Positions 1-8,069 of a DNA stretch of 38,691 nt are shown one piece after another. The notes under the pieces are model-generated. The model was not told the DNA's origin. It saw only the letters and a list, made by a program, of their open reading frames with translations, and did no database searches. A program made the position numbers and the translations under genes. The stretch comes from Alphaproteobacteria bacterium (GTDB lineage Bacteria; Pseudomonadota; Alphaproteobacteria; Rhodobacterales; Rhodobacteraceae). The stretch covers positions 1-38,691 of the forward strand of contig JAUHYC010000034.1 in assembly GCA_030426685.1 (NCBI GenBank), in the 5' to 3' direction. Position 1 is the first letter of the stretch. The number at the start of each line of letters is the position of its first letter.

Positions 1-157
1 CTGCGATCAGGGCCAGCGAACCGGACAGTACCCCTCCCACGATCTGTGCCAATGTCAGAGAAATGTTGACCGCGATGGCCCATGCGACTCGGGCGTCTCC
101 GGCCTGCGGATCGATATGAGAATGTCTGTGTCCATGCCCGGAATGGGAGTGTGCCAT
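1..157 (-). CDS. Cation diffusion facilitator (CDF) metal exporter, N-terminal fragment
   Basis: The first 52 codons of a gene that runs off the left edge. The protein begins with a His-rich cytoplasmic leader (HSHSGHGHRHSH within residues 3-14), then a segment ending in a first transmembrane helix (VNISLTLAQIVGGVLSGSLA). This arrangement is typical of CDF (CzcD/ZitB-like) exporters, which exchange Zn2+ or similar divalent metal for protons across the inner membrane. It is divergent from a MerR regulator and lies behind a MerR-type promoter, which strongly supports metal-induced efflux. The metal cannot be fixed from the fragment; zinc is the most likely, with cobalt or cadmium possible. Confidence 0.85.
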   Translation of the reverse strand, partial: MAHSHSGHGHRHSHIDPQAGDARVAWAIAVNISLTLAQIVGGVLSGSLALIA

Positions 158-190
158 GTGTGATGTGCCCCTTGCTCTGGTTCACCACAC

Positions 191-221
191 TATGTAATTC
201 CTCTAGCCGCTAGAGGTTCAA
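191..221 (-). promoter_or_regulatory. MerR-type promoter/operator of the CDF exporter
   Basis: Read on the minus strand, a -35 TTGAAC (216-221) and a -10 TACATA (191-196) are separated by exactly 19 bp. The spacer is nearly filled by a perfect dyad, CCTCTAGC-N-GCTAGAGG (200-216). MerR-family activators bind such a dyad in an over-long spacer and untwist the DNA to align the two promoter elements. The divergent MerR gene starts 18 bp from the -35, so the site probably also controls that gene. Confidence 0.8.
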
Positions 222-238
222 GGGGAGGTTCGGAAAAA

Positions 239-652
239 ATGTACGCGATCGGAGAGCTCTCGCAACGAACCGGTGTGAAGGTGCCAACCATCCGGTTCTA
301 CGAGGATAAGGGCCTGCTACCCCACCCAGCCCGTACAGCGGGCAATCAGCGCCGATATGACGAGGCCGCGCTTAGTCGTCTGCTGTTTATCCGGCACACA
401 CGCGATCTGGGCCTGCCGTTGGCGGATGTTGAGGCGCTTCTGACGCTTGAAGGCACAACCGGAGAAGACCTGAACCGGGCGCATGACATTGCCGAGCGAC
501 AATTGACCGACATCCGTCACCGTATCGAACGGCTAAAACGGCTGGAGGCCGAGCTGGAACGGATTTCCAAAGCCTGCGACGGGCAACACGACCATGTCTG
601 CGCCGTGCTGCATGCTTTTGGCGATCACGACACCTGTGAAGGGTCGCATTAG
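239..652 (+). CDS. MerR-family metal-responsive transcriptional activator
   Basis: A 137-residue regulator. The N-terminal winged helix-turn-helix (residues 1-70) has the family signature IGELSQRTGVKVPTIRFYED, followed by a dimerisation helix (about 75-110) rich in Arg and Glu. The C-terminal tail carries C113, H117, H119, C121, H125, H130 and C133, a layout like the metal-binding loop of ZntR/CueR-type members. No Cys is seen near position 79, where ZntR has a ligand, so the coordination set differs. The start follows AGGGGAGG (221-228). It is divergent from the CDF exporter and very probably activates it in response to excess Zn2+ or a related metal. Ligand identity is inference. Confidence 0.88.
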   Translation: MYAIGELSQRTGVKVPTIRFYEDKGLLPHPARTAGNQRRYDEAALSRLLFIRHTRDLGLPLADVEALLTLEGTTGEDLNRAHDIAERQLTDIRHRIERLKRLEAELERISKACDGQHDHVCAVLHAFGDHDTCEGSH

Positions 653-660
653 GCAAGCGA

Positions 661-1080
661 TCAGGCCAAAGCCTCGCGGATCTTGTCGGCGTGTTGCGCA
701 ATCAGATCAAAGTCACCCATATTGCCGGGCGGGCGCATCGAAACGCCCTCATGGCGCGGCAGAACGTGGACATGAAGGTGAAACACCTCCTGCCCGCCTG
801 CGGCTTCGTTGAATTGCTGAACCGTTACGCCATCCGCATCAAAGGCGGCTATAACCGCATGCGCCATTTTCTGCACCGTCACCATTACCGCCGCCAGTTG
901 CTCGGGCGAGGCGTCCAGAATGTTACGGCACGGTGTTTTCGGAATTACCAGCAGGTGCCCGTCGGATCGGGGCATGATGTCCATCAGCGCCACGGTATGA
1001 TCATCCTCAAAGACGCGATTCGACGGGATTTCGCCGCGCAGGATCTTGGCAAAGACGTTTTCAGGATCATAAGCGGTCAT
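661..1080 (-). CDS. HIT family protein (histidine triad nucleotide-binding)
   Basis: A 139-residue cytoplasmic protein of the Hint branch. Residues 5-15 resemble the usual 'IFAKIIRGEIP' opening and the histidine triad HLHVHV lies at residues 101-106, where the middle His is the catalytic nucleophile in the family. Hint enzymes hydrolyse nucleoside phosphoramidates such as AMP-lysine; the physiological substrate in bacteria is poorly defined. The ORF remains open upstream to 1356, but the start at 1080 is preceded by GGAGG and gives the normal family length, so the longer form is rejected. It is divergent from ctaD across 279 bp. Confidence 0.9.
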   Translation of the reverse strand: MTAYDPENVFAKILRGEIPSNRVFEDDHTVALMDIMPRSDGHLLVIPKTPCRNILDASPEQLAAVMVTVQKMAHAVIAAFDADGVTVQQFNEAAGGQEVFHLHVHVLPRHEGVSMRPPGNMGDFDLIAQHADKIREALA

Positions 1081-1243
1081 CTCGGGCCTCCGGGGTTTGA
1101 CTGTCATTCTGTTCTGCGGTGGCCCTCTCCGGGGGTCAAGCGGGTTTCCTCCGCCTGACCTTGAATTCGCAATGCCAATACCCAGATACGCCGCACCCCG
1201 GATCAAATAAGCGCGGTGCATAGCCTGCCCGCGACAATTAATC

Positions 1244-1257
1244 TTGATCCAGATCAA
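1244..1257 (+). promoter_or_regulatory. FNR/FnrL-type binding box upstream of ctaD
   Basis: TTGATCCAGATCAA is a perfect match to the FNR/FnrL consensus TTGAT-N4-ATCAA. It lies 102 bp before the ctaD start and about 165 bp from the divergent HIT start. A possible downstream promoter is TTGAAG (1267-1272) with TAAAAC (1290-1295), which would put the box centre near -51. Oxygen control of the aa3 oxidase by an FNR homologue is the natural reading; the sign of regulation cannot be read from the sequence. Confidence 0.65.
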
Positions 1258-1359
1258 ACTCGGCCATTGAAGGTCGCCCCCTCGCAATCTAAAACCAGCA
1301 GGAATCCCGCGCGTTGGAGAGGTCCGACTGCGCGGTGTAGTTGTAACAGGAGGCACCTA

Positions 1360-3018
1360 ATGGCAGACGCAGCCATTCATGGTCACGATCATGAAGACCA
1401 GCGCGGATTCTTTACCCGCTGGTTCATGTCGACCAACCACAAGGATATCGGGATTCTGTACCTGATCTTCTCGGCACTTGCCGGTCTGATCTCGGTTCTG
1501 ATGACTGTCTACATGCGGCTCGAACTGATGCACCCCGGTGTTCAGTATATGTGCCTCGAAGGCTTCATGGCCGACCCATGTACTCCGAACGGGCACCTGT
1601 GGAACGTAATGATCACCTATCACGGTGTTCTGATGATGTTCTTCGTGGTCATCCCGGCGTTGTTCGGCGGATTTGGCAACTATTTCATGCCGTTGCAAAT
1701 CGGCGCGCCGGATATGGCCTTCCCACGGATGAACAACCTGTCCTTCTGGCTCTATGTCGCCGGTACCTCGCTGGGTGTGGCTTCGCTGCTCAGCCCCGGT
1801 GGCAACGACCAGCTTGGCTCAGGCGTCGGCTGGGTGCTTTACCCGCCGCTGTCGACGACCGAAGGCGGCATGTCCATGGACCTTGCGATCTTTGCCGTGC
1901 ACGTATCGGGCGCCTCCTCGATCCTCGGCGCGATCAACATGATCACCACCTTCCTGAACATGCGTGCCCCGGGCATGACCCTGTTCAAGGTGCCGCTGTT
2001 CAGCTGGTCGATCTTCGTCACATCGTGGCTGATTCTGCTATCGCTGCCGGTTCTGGCGGGCGCAATCACCATGCTGCTGATGGACCGCAACTTTGGCTTC
2101 ACCTTCTTTGATCCGGCCGGTGGCGGTGATCCGATCCTGTATCAGCACATCCTGTGGTTCTTCGGCCACCCGGAAGTGTACATCGTGATCCTGCCCGGTT
2201 TCGGCATCATCAGCCACGTGATTGCCACCTTCTCGCGCAAGCCGATCTTCGGTTACCTGCCGATGGTCTGGGCGATCATCGCGATTGGTGTTCTGGGCTT
2301 CGTCGTCTGGGCGCACCACATGTACACTGTTGGCATGTCGCTGCGTCAGCAAGCCTACTTCATGCTGGCCACGATGGTCATCGCAGTCCCGACCGGCGTT
2401 AAGGTCTTCTCGTGGATCGCAACCATGTGGGGCGGTTCGATCGAGTTTAAGACACCGATGCTCTTCGCCTTCGGCTTCCTGTTCCTGTTCACCGTTGGCG
2501 GTGTAACTGGTGTGGTTCTGTCGCAGGCCGGTGTGGACCGTGCGTATCATGACACCTACTACGTGGTGGCTCACTTCCACTACGTGATGTCGCTGGGCGC
2601 GGTCTTTGCGATCTTTGCTGGTGTCTACTTCTACTTCGGCAAAATGACCGGTCGTCAGTATTCCGAGTTCTGGGGCAAGGTTCACTTCTGGCTGTTCTTC
2701 ATCGGCGCCAACCTGACCTTCTTCCCGCAGCACTTCCTGGGCCGTCAGGGCATGCCGCGCCGCTATATCGACTACCCTGAGGCGTTTGCCCAGTGGAACT
2801 TCGTTTCGTCGATTGGTGCGTTCATCTCGTTCGCCTCGTTCCTGCTGTTCTTTGGCATTGTGTTCTACGCCCTGTTCCGCGGTGCGAAGATCACCCAAAA
2901 CAACTACTGGAACGAATACGCCGATACGCTGGAATGGACCCTGCCCTCGCCGCCGCCCGAACATACGTTCGAGCAGTTGCCAAAACAGGAAGATTGGGAC
3001 AAGGGCCACGCCCACTGA
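1360..3018 (+). CDS. ctaD: Cytochrome c oxidase subunit I (aa3 type)
   Basis: A 552-residue membrane protein, the catalytic subunit of the proton-pumping aa3 oxidase that passes electrons from cytochrome c to O2. All key residues are present: heme a ligand H88 (ITYHG), the CuB/Tyr site H270, E272 and Y274 (GHPEVY), CuB ligands H319 and H320, the K-channel Lys in TGVKVFSW, heme ligands H405 and H407 (AHFHY), and the D-channel Asp118 in [12 protein letters not shown]. These sit about six residues below Paracoccus numbering. The start at 1360 follows AGGAGG; the in-frame extension to 1216 has no family counterpart. As in Paracoccus, the gene stands apart from the ctaC-ctaB-ctaE cluster. An FNR box lies upstream and a strong terminator follows. 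Confidence 0.97.
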   Translation: MADAAIHGHDHEDQRGFFTRWFMSTNHKDIGILYLIFSALAGLISVLMTVYMRLELMHPGVQYMCLEGFMADPCTPNGHLWNVMITYHGVLMMFFVVIPALFGGFGNYFMPLQIGAPDMAFPRMNNLSFWLYVAGTSLGVASLLSPGGNDQLGSGVGWVLYPPLSTTEGGMSMDLAIFAVHVSGASSILGAINMITTFLNMRAPGMTLFKVPLFSWSIFVTSWLILLSLPVLAGAITMLLMDRNFGFTFFDPAGGGDPILYQHILWFFGHPEVYIVILPGFGIISHVIATFSRKPIFGYLPMVWAIIAIGVLGFVVWAHHMYTVGMSLRQQAYFMLATMVIAVPTGVKVFSWIATMWGGSIEFKTPMLFAFGFLFLFTVGGVTGVVLSQAGVDRAYHDTYYVVAHFHYVMSLGAVFAIFAGVYFYFGKMTGRQYSEFWGKVHFWLFFIGANLTFFPQHFLGRQGMPRRYIDYPEAFAQWNFVSSIGAFISFASFLLFFGIVFYALFRGAKITQNNYWNEYADTLEWTLPSPPPEHTFEQLPKQEDWDKGHAH

Positions 3019-3041
3019 TCCCGTCAAGATAATCAGGAAAA

Positions 3042-3066
3042 CCCCGCCATCCCGGCGGGGTTTTTT
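3042..3066 (+). terminator. Rho-independent terminator of ctaD
   Basis: A perfect 7-bp stem, CCCCGCC (3042-3048) with GGCGGGG (3054-3060), a 5-nt loop and then six T residues. It lies 24 bp after the ctaD stop, so ctaD is probably monocistronic. Confidence 0.9.
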
Positions 3067-3166
3067 GTTGGTGCAATCGTCCGAACCACTGATCCAGTCG
3101 CCAGAACGCGAAAAATCGGCTATCCTGTTTCATGCAGAACACCCGGTCAGCCCGGAGAGTAACCCG

Positions 3167-3766
3167 ATGCCTGAAATAGATTTTTGGTACTCGATCGGCA
3201 GCACATATAGCTTCCTGACCATCAAGCGTCTGGACGATTGGTGCGCCGAACATGATGCCACGGTGAACTGGAAGCCGTTCAACGTGCGCACGGTCATGTC
3301 CGAGCAGCAAAACATCCCCTTTGCCGGCAAGCCGGTCAAATCCGCCTATATGTGGCGCGACATTGAGCGCAGGGCTGCCAAATATCACATTCACGCCAAC
3401 CTGCCCGCGCCCTACCCGATTTCAGACCTCGACCTGACCAATCAGGTCGCCTTGCTGGGCATGAAAGAGGATTGGGGTAAGACCTATACCCAGACCCTTT
3501 ATGGGATCTGGTTCGAAGAAGGTATCGAGGCAGGCTCCGAGACCGCGATTACCGAGGCGCTGCACCGTTGCCAGCAGGACCCGCGCCTGATCCTTGCCCG
3601 CGCCCGCAGCCCGGACATCACGGAGGCGCTGGAATCCGAGACTGCCACGGCAATCCGCCTCGGCGTATTCGGCGCACCCAGCTTCGTTGTGCGGGGCGAG
3701 GTGTTCTGGGGGGATGATCGTCTGGACGACGCGCTGTCATGGGCCCGCGTGGGCCATGTTATCTGA
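3167..3766 (+). CDS. DsbA-fold oxidoreductase, 2-hydroxychromene-2-carboxylate isomerase-like
   Basis: A 199-residue cytoplasmic protein with a thioredoxin-like DsbA fold. It opens with IDFWYSIGSTYSFLTIKRL, where this branch has a Ser in place of the CxxC disulfide pair. The C-terminal part has the conserved GVFGAPSFVV with a cis-Pro loop and then FWGDDRLDDAL, both typical of HCCA isomerase/glutathione S-transferase kappa-like proteins. Such enzymes use glutathione to isomerise aromatic breakdown intermediates, but no aromatic degradation gene is near, so the substrate is unknown. The start follows GGAGAG (3154-3159) seven bases upstream. An open frame runs back to 2786 but overlaps ctaD and its terminator and is not coding there. 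Confidence 0.85.
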   Translation: MPEIDFWYSIGSTYSFLTIKRLDDWCAEHDATVNWKPFNVRTVMSEQQNIPFAGKPVKSAYMWRDIERRAAKYHIHANLPAPYPISDLDLTNQVALLGMKEDWGKTYTQTLYGIWFEEGIEAGSETAITEALHRCQQDPRLILARARSPDITEALESETATAIRLGVFGAPSFVVRGEVFWGDDRLDDALSWARVGHVI

Positions 3767-3811
3767 GAAATAGCGCCTCGACATTCCAACCCGTTGGGCT
3801 AGGTTCCCGCC

Positions 3812-4318
3812 ATGCCGTATCGCTGGAAACAAACCTCGGAAACCGAACAGGAGTTGCACCTTTGGCCTCACAACTCTCTGCCGCCTCGTGGTGCGATGGT
3901 GGTTGTACTGGCGGTGTTTTTGTTTGGCCTCATTCCCTTGATCGCAGTCCTGGGTTCGGTTCTGCTCTGGGGGTTGTTGCCCTTTTTGCTGATCACGGTT
4001 CTGGGCCTGTGGCTTGCCTTTGAAATGAATTATCGCGCCCGCAGCGTATCCGAGGTTTTGACTCTGGACAAAACACAGGCCCGTCTGGTTCACCACGATC
4101 CCCGAAGGGGGGATCAGGAATGGTCGTGCAACCGCCATTGGGCACGACCGGAGATGCACGCCAAAGGCGGCCCGGTCCCGCATTACGTCACCCTAATAGG
4201 AGACGGCCGAGAGGTCGAGATCGGGGCGTTTCTTTCAGAGGACGAACGGATCACCCTCTATGATGAGCTTACACGCAAGCTGCGGTATCAGCCGCCGTTT
4301 GATGCGGCGCAGAGGTGA
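3812..4318 (+). CDS. DUF2244 membrane protein
   Basis: A 168-residue protein with two adjacent transmembrane helices at about residues 28-73 (VVVLAVFLFGLIPLI and LLPFLLITVLGLWLAF), a short cytoplasmic N-terminus and a soluble C-terminal domain containing a conserved basic patch (DQEWSCNRHWARPEM). This matches the DUF2244 family, commonly found close to cytochrome oxidase genes in alphaproteobacteria; no biochemical role is established. Its position downstream of ctaD fits a link to oxidase assembly or membrane function, but that is inference. The last 31 bp overlap the convergent yqeY-like gene. Confidence 0.8.
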   Translation: MPYRWKQTSETEQELHLWPHNSLPPRGAMVVVLAVFLFGLIPLIAVLGSVLLWGLLPFLLITVLGLWLAFEMNYRARSVSEVLTLDKTQARLVHHDPRRGDQEWSCNRHWARPEMHAKGGPVPHYVTLIGDGREVEIGAFLSEDERITLYDELTRKLRYQPPFDAAQR

Positions 4319-4770
4319 TCCTTGACCATCGGTCCCACCTTGCCGAAATCCATCTGTCCGGTATAGCGCGATTTTAACTCGCCCATTACCTTGCCCATAT
4401 CGCGGATTGAGCCCGCACCGGTGGCGGTAATGGCGGTCTGAATGGCCTTGCTGACCTCATCGTCATCCAGCTGTTTGGGCAGGAATTCCTCAATCACCTC
4501 AACTTCGCGCAACTCACGCTCAGCCAGATCAAGGCGTCCGCCTTCTTCATAGGCACGTGCGCTTTCCTTGCGCTGTTTGGTCATTTTTCCAAGGATTTCA
4601 AGAACCTCGGCATCGCCGCATCCCTTGGCTTCTTCATTGTCAGAAGCGCGTGAGGCAATGTCGCGGTCCTTTATGGCGGCGTTGATCAGGCGCAGCGTCG
4701 ACAGACGCTCAGCCTCTTTGTCTTTCATAGCTTGCTTCAGGGCGGCATTCACCCTTGATCGCATATCCAT
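4288..4770 (-). CDS. GatB/YqeY domain-containing protein
   Basis: A 160-residue, largely helical protein of the YqeY family, related to the C-terminal tail domain of GatB (the tRNA-dependent amidotransferase subunit). The family pattern runs throughout: RVNAALKQAMKDKEAERLS at the N-terminus, LRLINAAIKDRDI, an EFLPKQL segment in the middle, and a GxVMGxLK-like DMGKVMGELKSRYTG near the C-terminus. A role in tRNA interaction is suggested for the family but not proven. Two start codons, ATG at 4770 and 4764, are possible; 4770 was chosen because a weak GGATGG lies at a workable distance. It is divergent from carA, a common alphaproteobacterial arrangement. Confidence 0.88.
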   Translation of the reverse strand: MDMRSRVNAALKQAMKDKEAERLSTLRLINAAIKDRDIASRASDNEEAKGCGDAEVLEILGKMTKQRKESARAYEEGGRLDLAERELREVEVIEEFLPKQLDDDEVSKAIQTAITATGAGSIRDMGKVMGELKSRYTGQMDFGKVGPMVKDHLCAASNGG

Positions 4771-4953
4771 ATGGTCTGTCCATCCCCATGGCAAAGGAAC
4801 CCCGACCATATCGAAACAAAAAGGTGGGCACAACAGGGGGCGATTACATCTAAGCCATTGATTTTTATGAATAGCCCAAAATTTGAACAGGCTTGACCCA
4901 AGCGCCCAACCCCCTTAGGTATGCGCCGGTTTACCTTGCAGGAGAGTCGCGCC

Positions 4954-6120
4954 ATGGCCCAGAACGCCCCGTCCAAGCCCACCGCATGTCTGGCTTTGGC
5001 TGATGGAACCCTGTTTTACGGAGTGGGCTTCGGCGCAACCGGTCAAACCGTGGCCGAGCTGTGCTTTAATACCGCCATGACCGGCTATCAGGAAATCATG
5101 ACGGACCCATCTTACGCGGGTCAGATCGTGACCTTCACCTTCCCGCATATCGGCAATGTCGGCGTAAATCCCGAAGATGACGAAACCGGCGATCCGGTTG
5201 CCGCTGGAATGGTCGTGAAATGGGACCCGACCGAGCCGTCCAGCTGGCGGTCAGCTGAAGAGTTGAAAAGCTGGCTGGCGCGTCGTGGCCGCATTGCGAT
5301 CGGCGGTGTTGACACCCGCCGCCTGACCCGCGCCATCCGCCAACAGGGTGCACCGCATGTGGCGCTGGCCCATGATCCCGATGGCAATTTCGACATCGAA
5401 GCCTTGATTGCAGCCGCGCGTGGCTTTGCCGGGCTTGAAGGCATGGATCTGGCAAAAGAGGTCACCTGCGCCCAAAGCTATCGCTGGGACGAGATGCGCT
5501 GGGCCTGGCCCGATGGTTACAGCCGTCAGGAAGCCCCAGCCCACAAGGTTGTTGCCGTCGATTTCGGTGCCAAGCGCAACATCCTGCGATGCCTCGCCTC
5601 AGCTGGCTGCGACGTGACCGTCCTGCCCGCCACCGCCACAGCGGCCGAGGTGCTGGCGCACAATCCCGACGGCGTATTCCTGTCCAATGGCCCAGGCGAT
5701 CCGGCAGCCACCGGTGAATATGCCGTTCCGATGATCAAAGAGGTTCTGGATACCACCAGCCTGCCGGTTTTTGGTATCTGCCTTGGGCACCAGATGCTGG
5801 CACTTGCTCTTGGCGGCCAAACGGTCAAGATGAACCACGGCCACCACGGCGCCAACCACCCGGTCAAGGATTTGGACACCGGAAAGGTCGAGATCACCTC
5901 GATGAACCATGGCTTCGCCGTCGATGCTCAATCGCTGCCTGAAGGCGTGATTGAGACCCATCGCTCGTTGTTTGACGGGTCGAACTGCGGCATCCGCATG
6001 ACGGATCGCCCGGTCTATTCGGTGCAGTATCATCCCGAAGCCTCACCAGGCCCGCAGGACAGTTTCTACCTGTTCGAACGGTTCACTGCGGCGATGGCGG
6101 ATCAAAAGGCGCAGGCATAA
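4954..6120 (+). CDS. carA: Carbamoyl-phosphate synthase small subunit
   Basis: A 388-residue glutaminase subunit that hydrolyses glutamine and channels ammonia to CarB for carbamoyl phosphate, feeding arginine and pyrimidine synthesis. Residues 1 to about 150 form the CPSase N-terminal domain ([36 protein letters not shown]). The class I amidotransferase domain has the nucleophile C276 in FGICLGHQ and H360/E362 in [10 protein letters not shown]. The start at 4954 follows GGAGAG by seven bases; an upstream ATG at 4921 in frame has no good ribosome site. carB is not adjacent, which is common in this group. Confidence 0.97.
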   Translation: MAQNAPSKPTACLALADGTLFYGVGFGATGQTVAELCFNTAMTGYQEIMTDPSYAGQIVTFTFPHIGNVGVNPEDDETGDPVAAGMVVKWDPTEPSSWRSAEELKSWLARRGRIAIGGVDTRRLTRAIRQQGAPHVALAHDPDGNFDIEALIAAARGFAGLEGMDLAKEVTCAQSYRWDEMRWAWPDGYSRQEAPAHKVVAVDFGAKRNILRCLASAGCDVTVLPATATAAEVLAHNPDGVFLSNGPGDPAATGEYAVPMIKEVLDTTSLPVFGICLGHQMLALALGGQTVKMNHGHHGANHPVKDLDTGKVEITSMNHGFAVDAQSLPEGVIETHRSLFDGSNCGIRMTDRPVYSVQYHPEASPGPQDSFYLFERFTAAMADQKAQA

Positions 6121-6137
6121 ACCTGCACTTTTCAATG

Positions 6138-6153
6138 TTAACCGCACGTTAAC
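6138..6153 (+). promoter_or_regulatory. CtrA-type binding box upstream of the MshEN-glycosyltransferase
   Basis: TTAACCGCACGTTAAC contains TTAA, seven bases, then TTAAC, a full match to the CtrA consensus TTAA-N7-TTAAC. It lies in the 80-bp gap between carA and the glycosyltransferase, 47 bp before the chosen ATG, where a promoter would be expected. CtrA control of motility, surface and c-di-GMP genes is known in Rhodobacterales; control of this gene is inference. Confidence 0.65.
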
Positions 6154-6200
6154 CGTGTTTGAGCAACCCTGCCCAGCGTCACTTGCGGCAGGGTTTGCAC

Positions 6201-8063
6201 ATGGTCGAACTAAATCTAAAGCGCCAGACACCGGTCGAGCTGGTACCGCCCCCTCATTCGCGCAAACCCTTGGGCGCCTGCCTGCTGGATCAGGGCGTCA
6301 TTACATCTGAACAATTGGCACAAGCACTTCGTATGCAGGCACGCCAGAACGCGCCGCTGGGTGAAATTCTGGTGGGCGAAGGCTGGGCCAGTCGGGACGA
6401 GGTTCTTTCAGCACTCTCATATCAAACCGGGTTGCAGGTCGCAGATCTGGAACAAACACCGCCGACGGCCGACCTTTGCACCATGAAGCCGGTCGAATTT
6501 TGGCTGTCTCATAACGTGCTGCCCTGGATGCGCATCGGTCCGATCCTGTTGGTGGCCACCGCTCGACCCGATCGGTTTGCCCCAGTCGCGGATGCGCTGC
6601 GCACCAGCGGCTACACCATCGTGCCGGTGCTTGCCGGGACCGATCAGATCGACAGGGCAATTGCGCGCATCTACGCAATGCCGCTGGCGCAAGCCGCAGA
6701 AGAGCGCGTGGATGCCCGGCAAAGCTGCCGCAACTGGACCGGCCCGACACGCAGGGGTCCCACTGCTTTGCTTGTTTTGGCCTGCGCCGTCTTTGCCGCC
6801 TTTCCCACAACCGGGCTGGTGGCTCTGCTGGCGGCTGCGCTTGTAACGCTGGTGCTGTTTCTGACCCTCAGGCTCACGGGGCTGGTGGCCAGTCTCTTGC
6901 CCCGAAAGGTGGCGCCCGACGATACCGGTATCCAGCCCCTCCGCCTGCCCTGCGTCTCGATTCTGGTGCCGCTGTATAAAGAACGCGAGATCGCGAATGA
7001 ACTGATCAAGCGCCTGCAGCGGCTGACCTATCCCAAGGCGCTGCTTGACGTCATTTTGGTCCTTGAGGAGAAAGACGACGTCACCAAAGTCGCCCTTCGA
7101 AATGTCGAACTGCCCAGTTGGATACGTGCGATTGAAGTGCCACAGATGGGCGATCTGACCACCAAACCCCGCGCCATGAACTATGCGCTGGATTTCTGCC
7201 GGGGCGAGATTTTGGGCGTCTGGGACGCCGAAGACGCCCCCCTGCCCGATCAGATCGAAACCGTGGCGCGCCATTTCGCCTCCGTGCCAGAGGATGTCGT
7301 CTGTCTGCAGGGCGTTCTGGATTACTACAACCCTCGCACCAATTGGCGTTCCCGCTGCTTCACTATTGAGTACAGCGGCTGGTTCCGAGTCATTCTTAAA
7401 GGCATCGCCCGGCTGGGCCTCGTGGTACCGCTGGGTGGGACCACCTTTTTCTTTCGGCGTGACAAGCTGTTGGAACTGGGCGGTTGGGATGCCCATAACG
7501 TTACGGAAGATGCCGATCTGGGCGTGCGCCTCAGCCGCGCCGGATACCGGACCGAGATTGTGAATACCGCCACCTATGAAGAAGCCAACTTCCGCGCTTG
7601 GCCCTGGGTCAAGCAGCGGTCGCGCTGGCTCAAGGGTTTCATGGTCACCTATCTGGTGCATATGCGTGAGCCGCGCCAGTTGCTACGCGATCTGGGACTC
7701 CTGAGGTTCCTCGGTGTACAGGCCTTTTTCCTGGGGACGCTGGGGCAGTTCCTTCTGGCGCCTGTTTTGTGGACCTTCTGGCTGATCCTTCTGGGCCTGC
7801 CACACCCTTTCCAGCCTGTCATGACACCGGATCTTCTAATCGGTTGCGTCTATCTGTTTCTGATCGCCGAAGCCGCCAACTTTCTGGTCGGGACACTTGG
7901 TGTCATCGCGGGCAACCGACGGTTCCTGATACCATGGGTGCCGGCGATGGTTTTGTATTATCCGCTCGGCGTGTTGGCCGCCTATAAGGGCTTGTGGGAA
8001 CTGGTGGTTGATCCGTTCTTCTGGGACAAAACCCAGCACGGCCACGCTAGCGAGGAGGGCTAG
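6201..8063 (+). CDS. Membrane glycosyltransferase family 2 with N-terminal MshEN (c-di-GMP-type) domain
   Basis: A 620-residue protein. Residues 23-46 and 52-75 are two copies of the 24-residue MshEN motif (LGxxL..xG....xxL..AL..Q), separated by exactly five residues as in c-di-GMP-binding MshEN/GspE-N domains. Pro replaces the usual first Arg in each. Two helices span about 187-235. The GT2 catalytic domain begins near 251 (SILVPLYKE), with DAED at 342-345, TED at 435-437 and QRSRW at 472-476, the set seen in processive synthases such as cellulose or hyaluronan synthase. About three further helices follow. The product is probably an exported polysaccharide; the sugar is unknown. The ATG at 6201 follows AGGG by seven bases; a TTG at 6159 is a weaker alternative. 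A CtrA box lies upstream. Confidence 0.88.
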   Translation: MVELNLKRQTPVELVPPPHSRKPLGACLLDQGVITSEQLAQALRMQARQNAPLGEILVGEGWASRDEVLSALSYQTGLQVADLEQTPPTADLCTMKPVEFWLSHNVLPWMRIGPILLVATARPDRFAPVADALRTSGYTIVPVLAGTDQIDRAIARIYAMPLAQAAEERVDARQSCRNWTGPTRRGPTALLVLACAVFAAFPTTGLVALLAAALVTLVLFLTLRLTGLVASLLPRKVAPDDTGIQPLRLPCVSILVPLYKEREIANELIKRLQRLTYPKALLDVILVLEEKDDVTKVALRNVELPSWIRAIEVPQMGDLTTKPRAMNYALDFCRGEILGVWDAEDAPLPDQIETVARHFASVPEDVVCLQGVLDYYNPRTNWRSRCFTIEYSGWFRVILKGIARLGLVVPLGGTTFFFRRDKLLELGGWDAHNVTEDADLGVRLSRAGYRTEIVNTATYEEANFRAWPWVKQRSRWLKGFMVTYLVHMREPRQLLRDLGLLRFLGVQAFFLGTLGQFLLAPVLWTFWLILLGLPHPFQPVMTPDLLIGCVYLFLIAEAANFLVGTLGVIAGNRRFLIPWVPAMVLYYPLGVLAAYKGLWELVVDPFFWDKTQHGHASEEG

Positions 8064-8069
8064 ATGTGC

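Noticed and set aside
1216..1359. N-terminal extension of ctaD by 48 codons
   Set aside because: It would cover the FNR box and the likely promoter, and has no counterpart in subunit I proteins. AGGAGG before 1360 fixes the start.
2038..3027. A 329-codon open frame antisense to ctaD
   Set aside because: The translation is low-complexity Arg/Glu/His with no ribosome site; ctaD is fully supported on the other strand.
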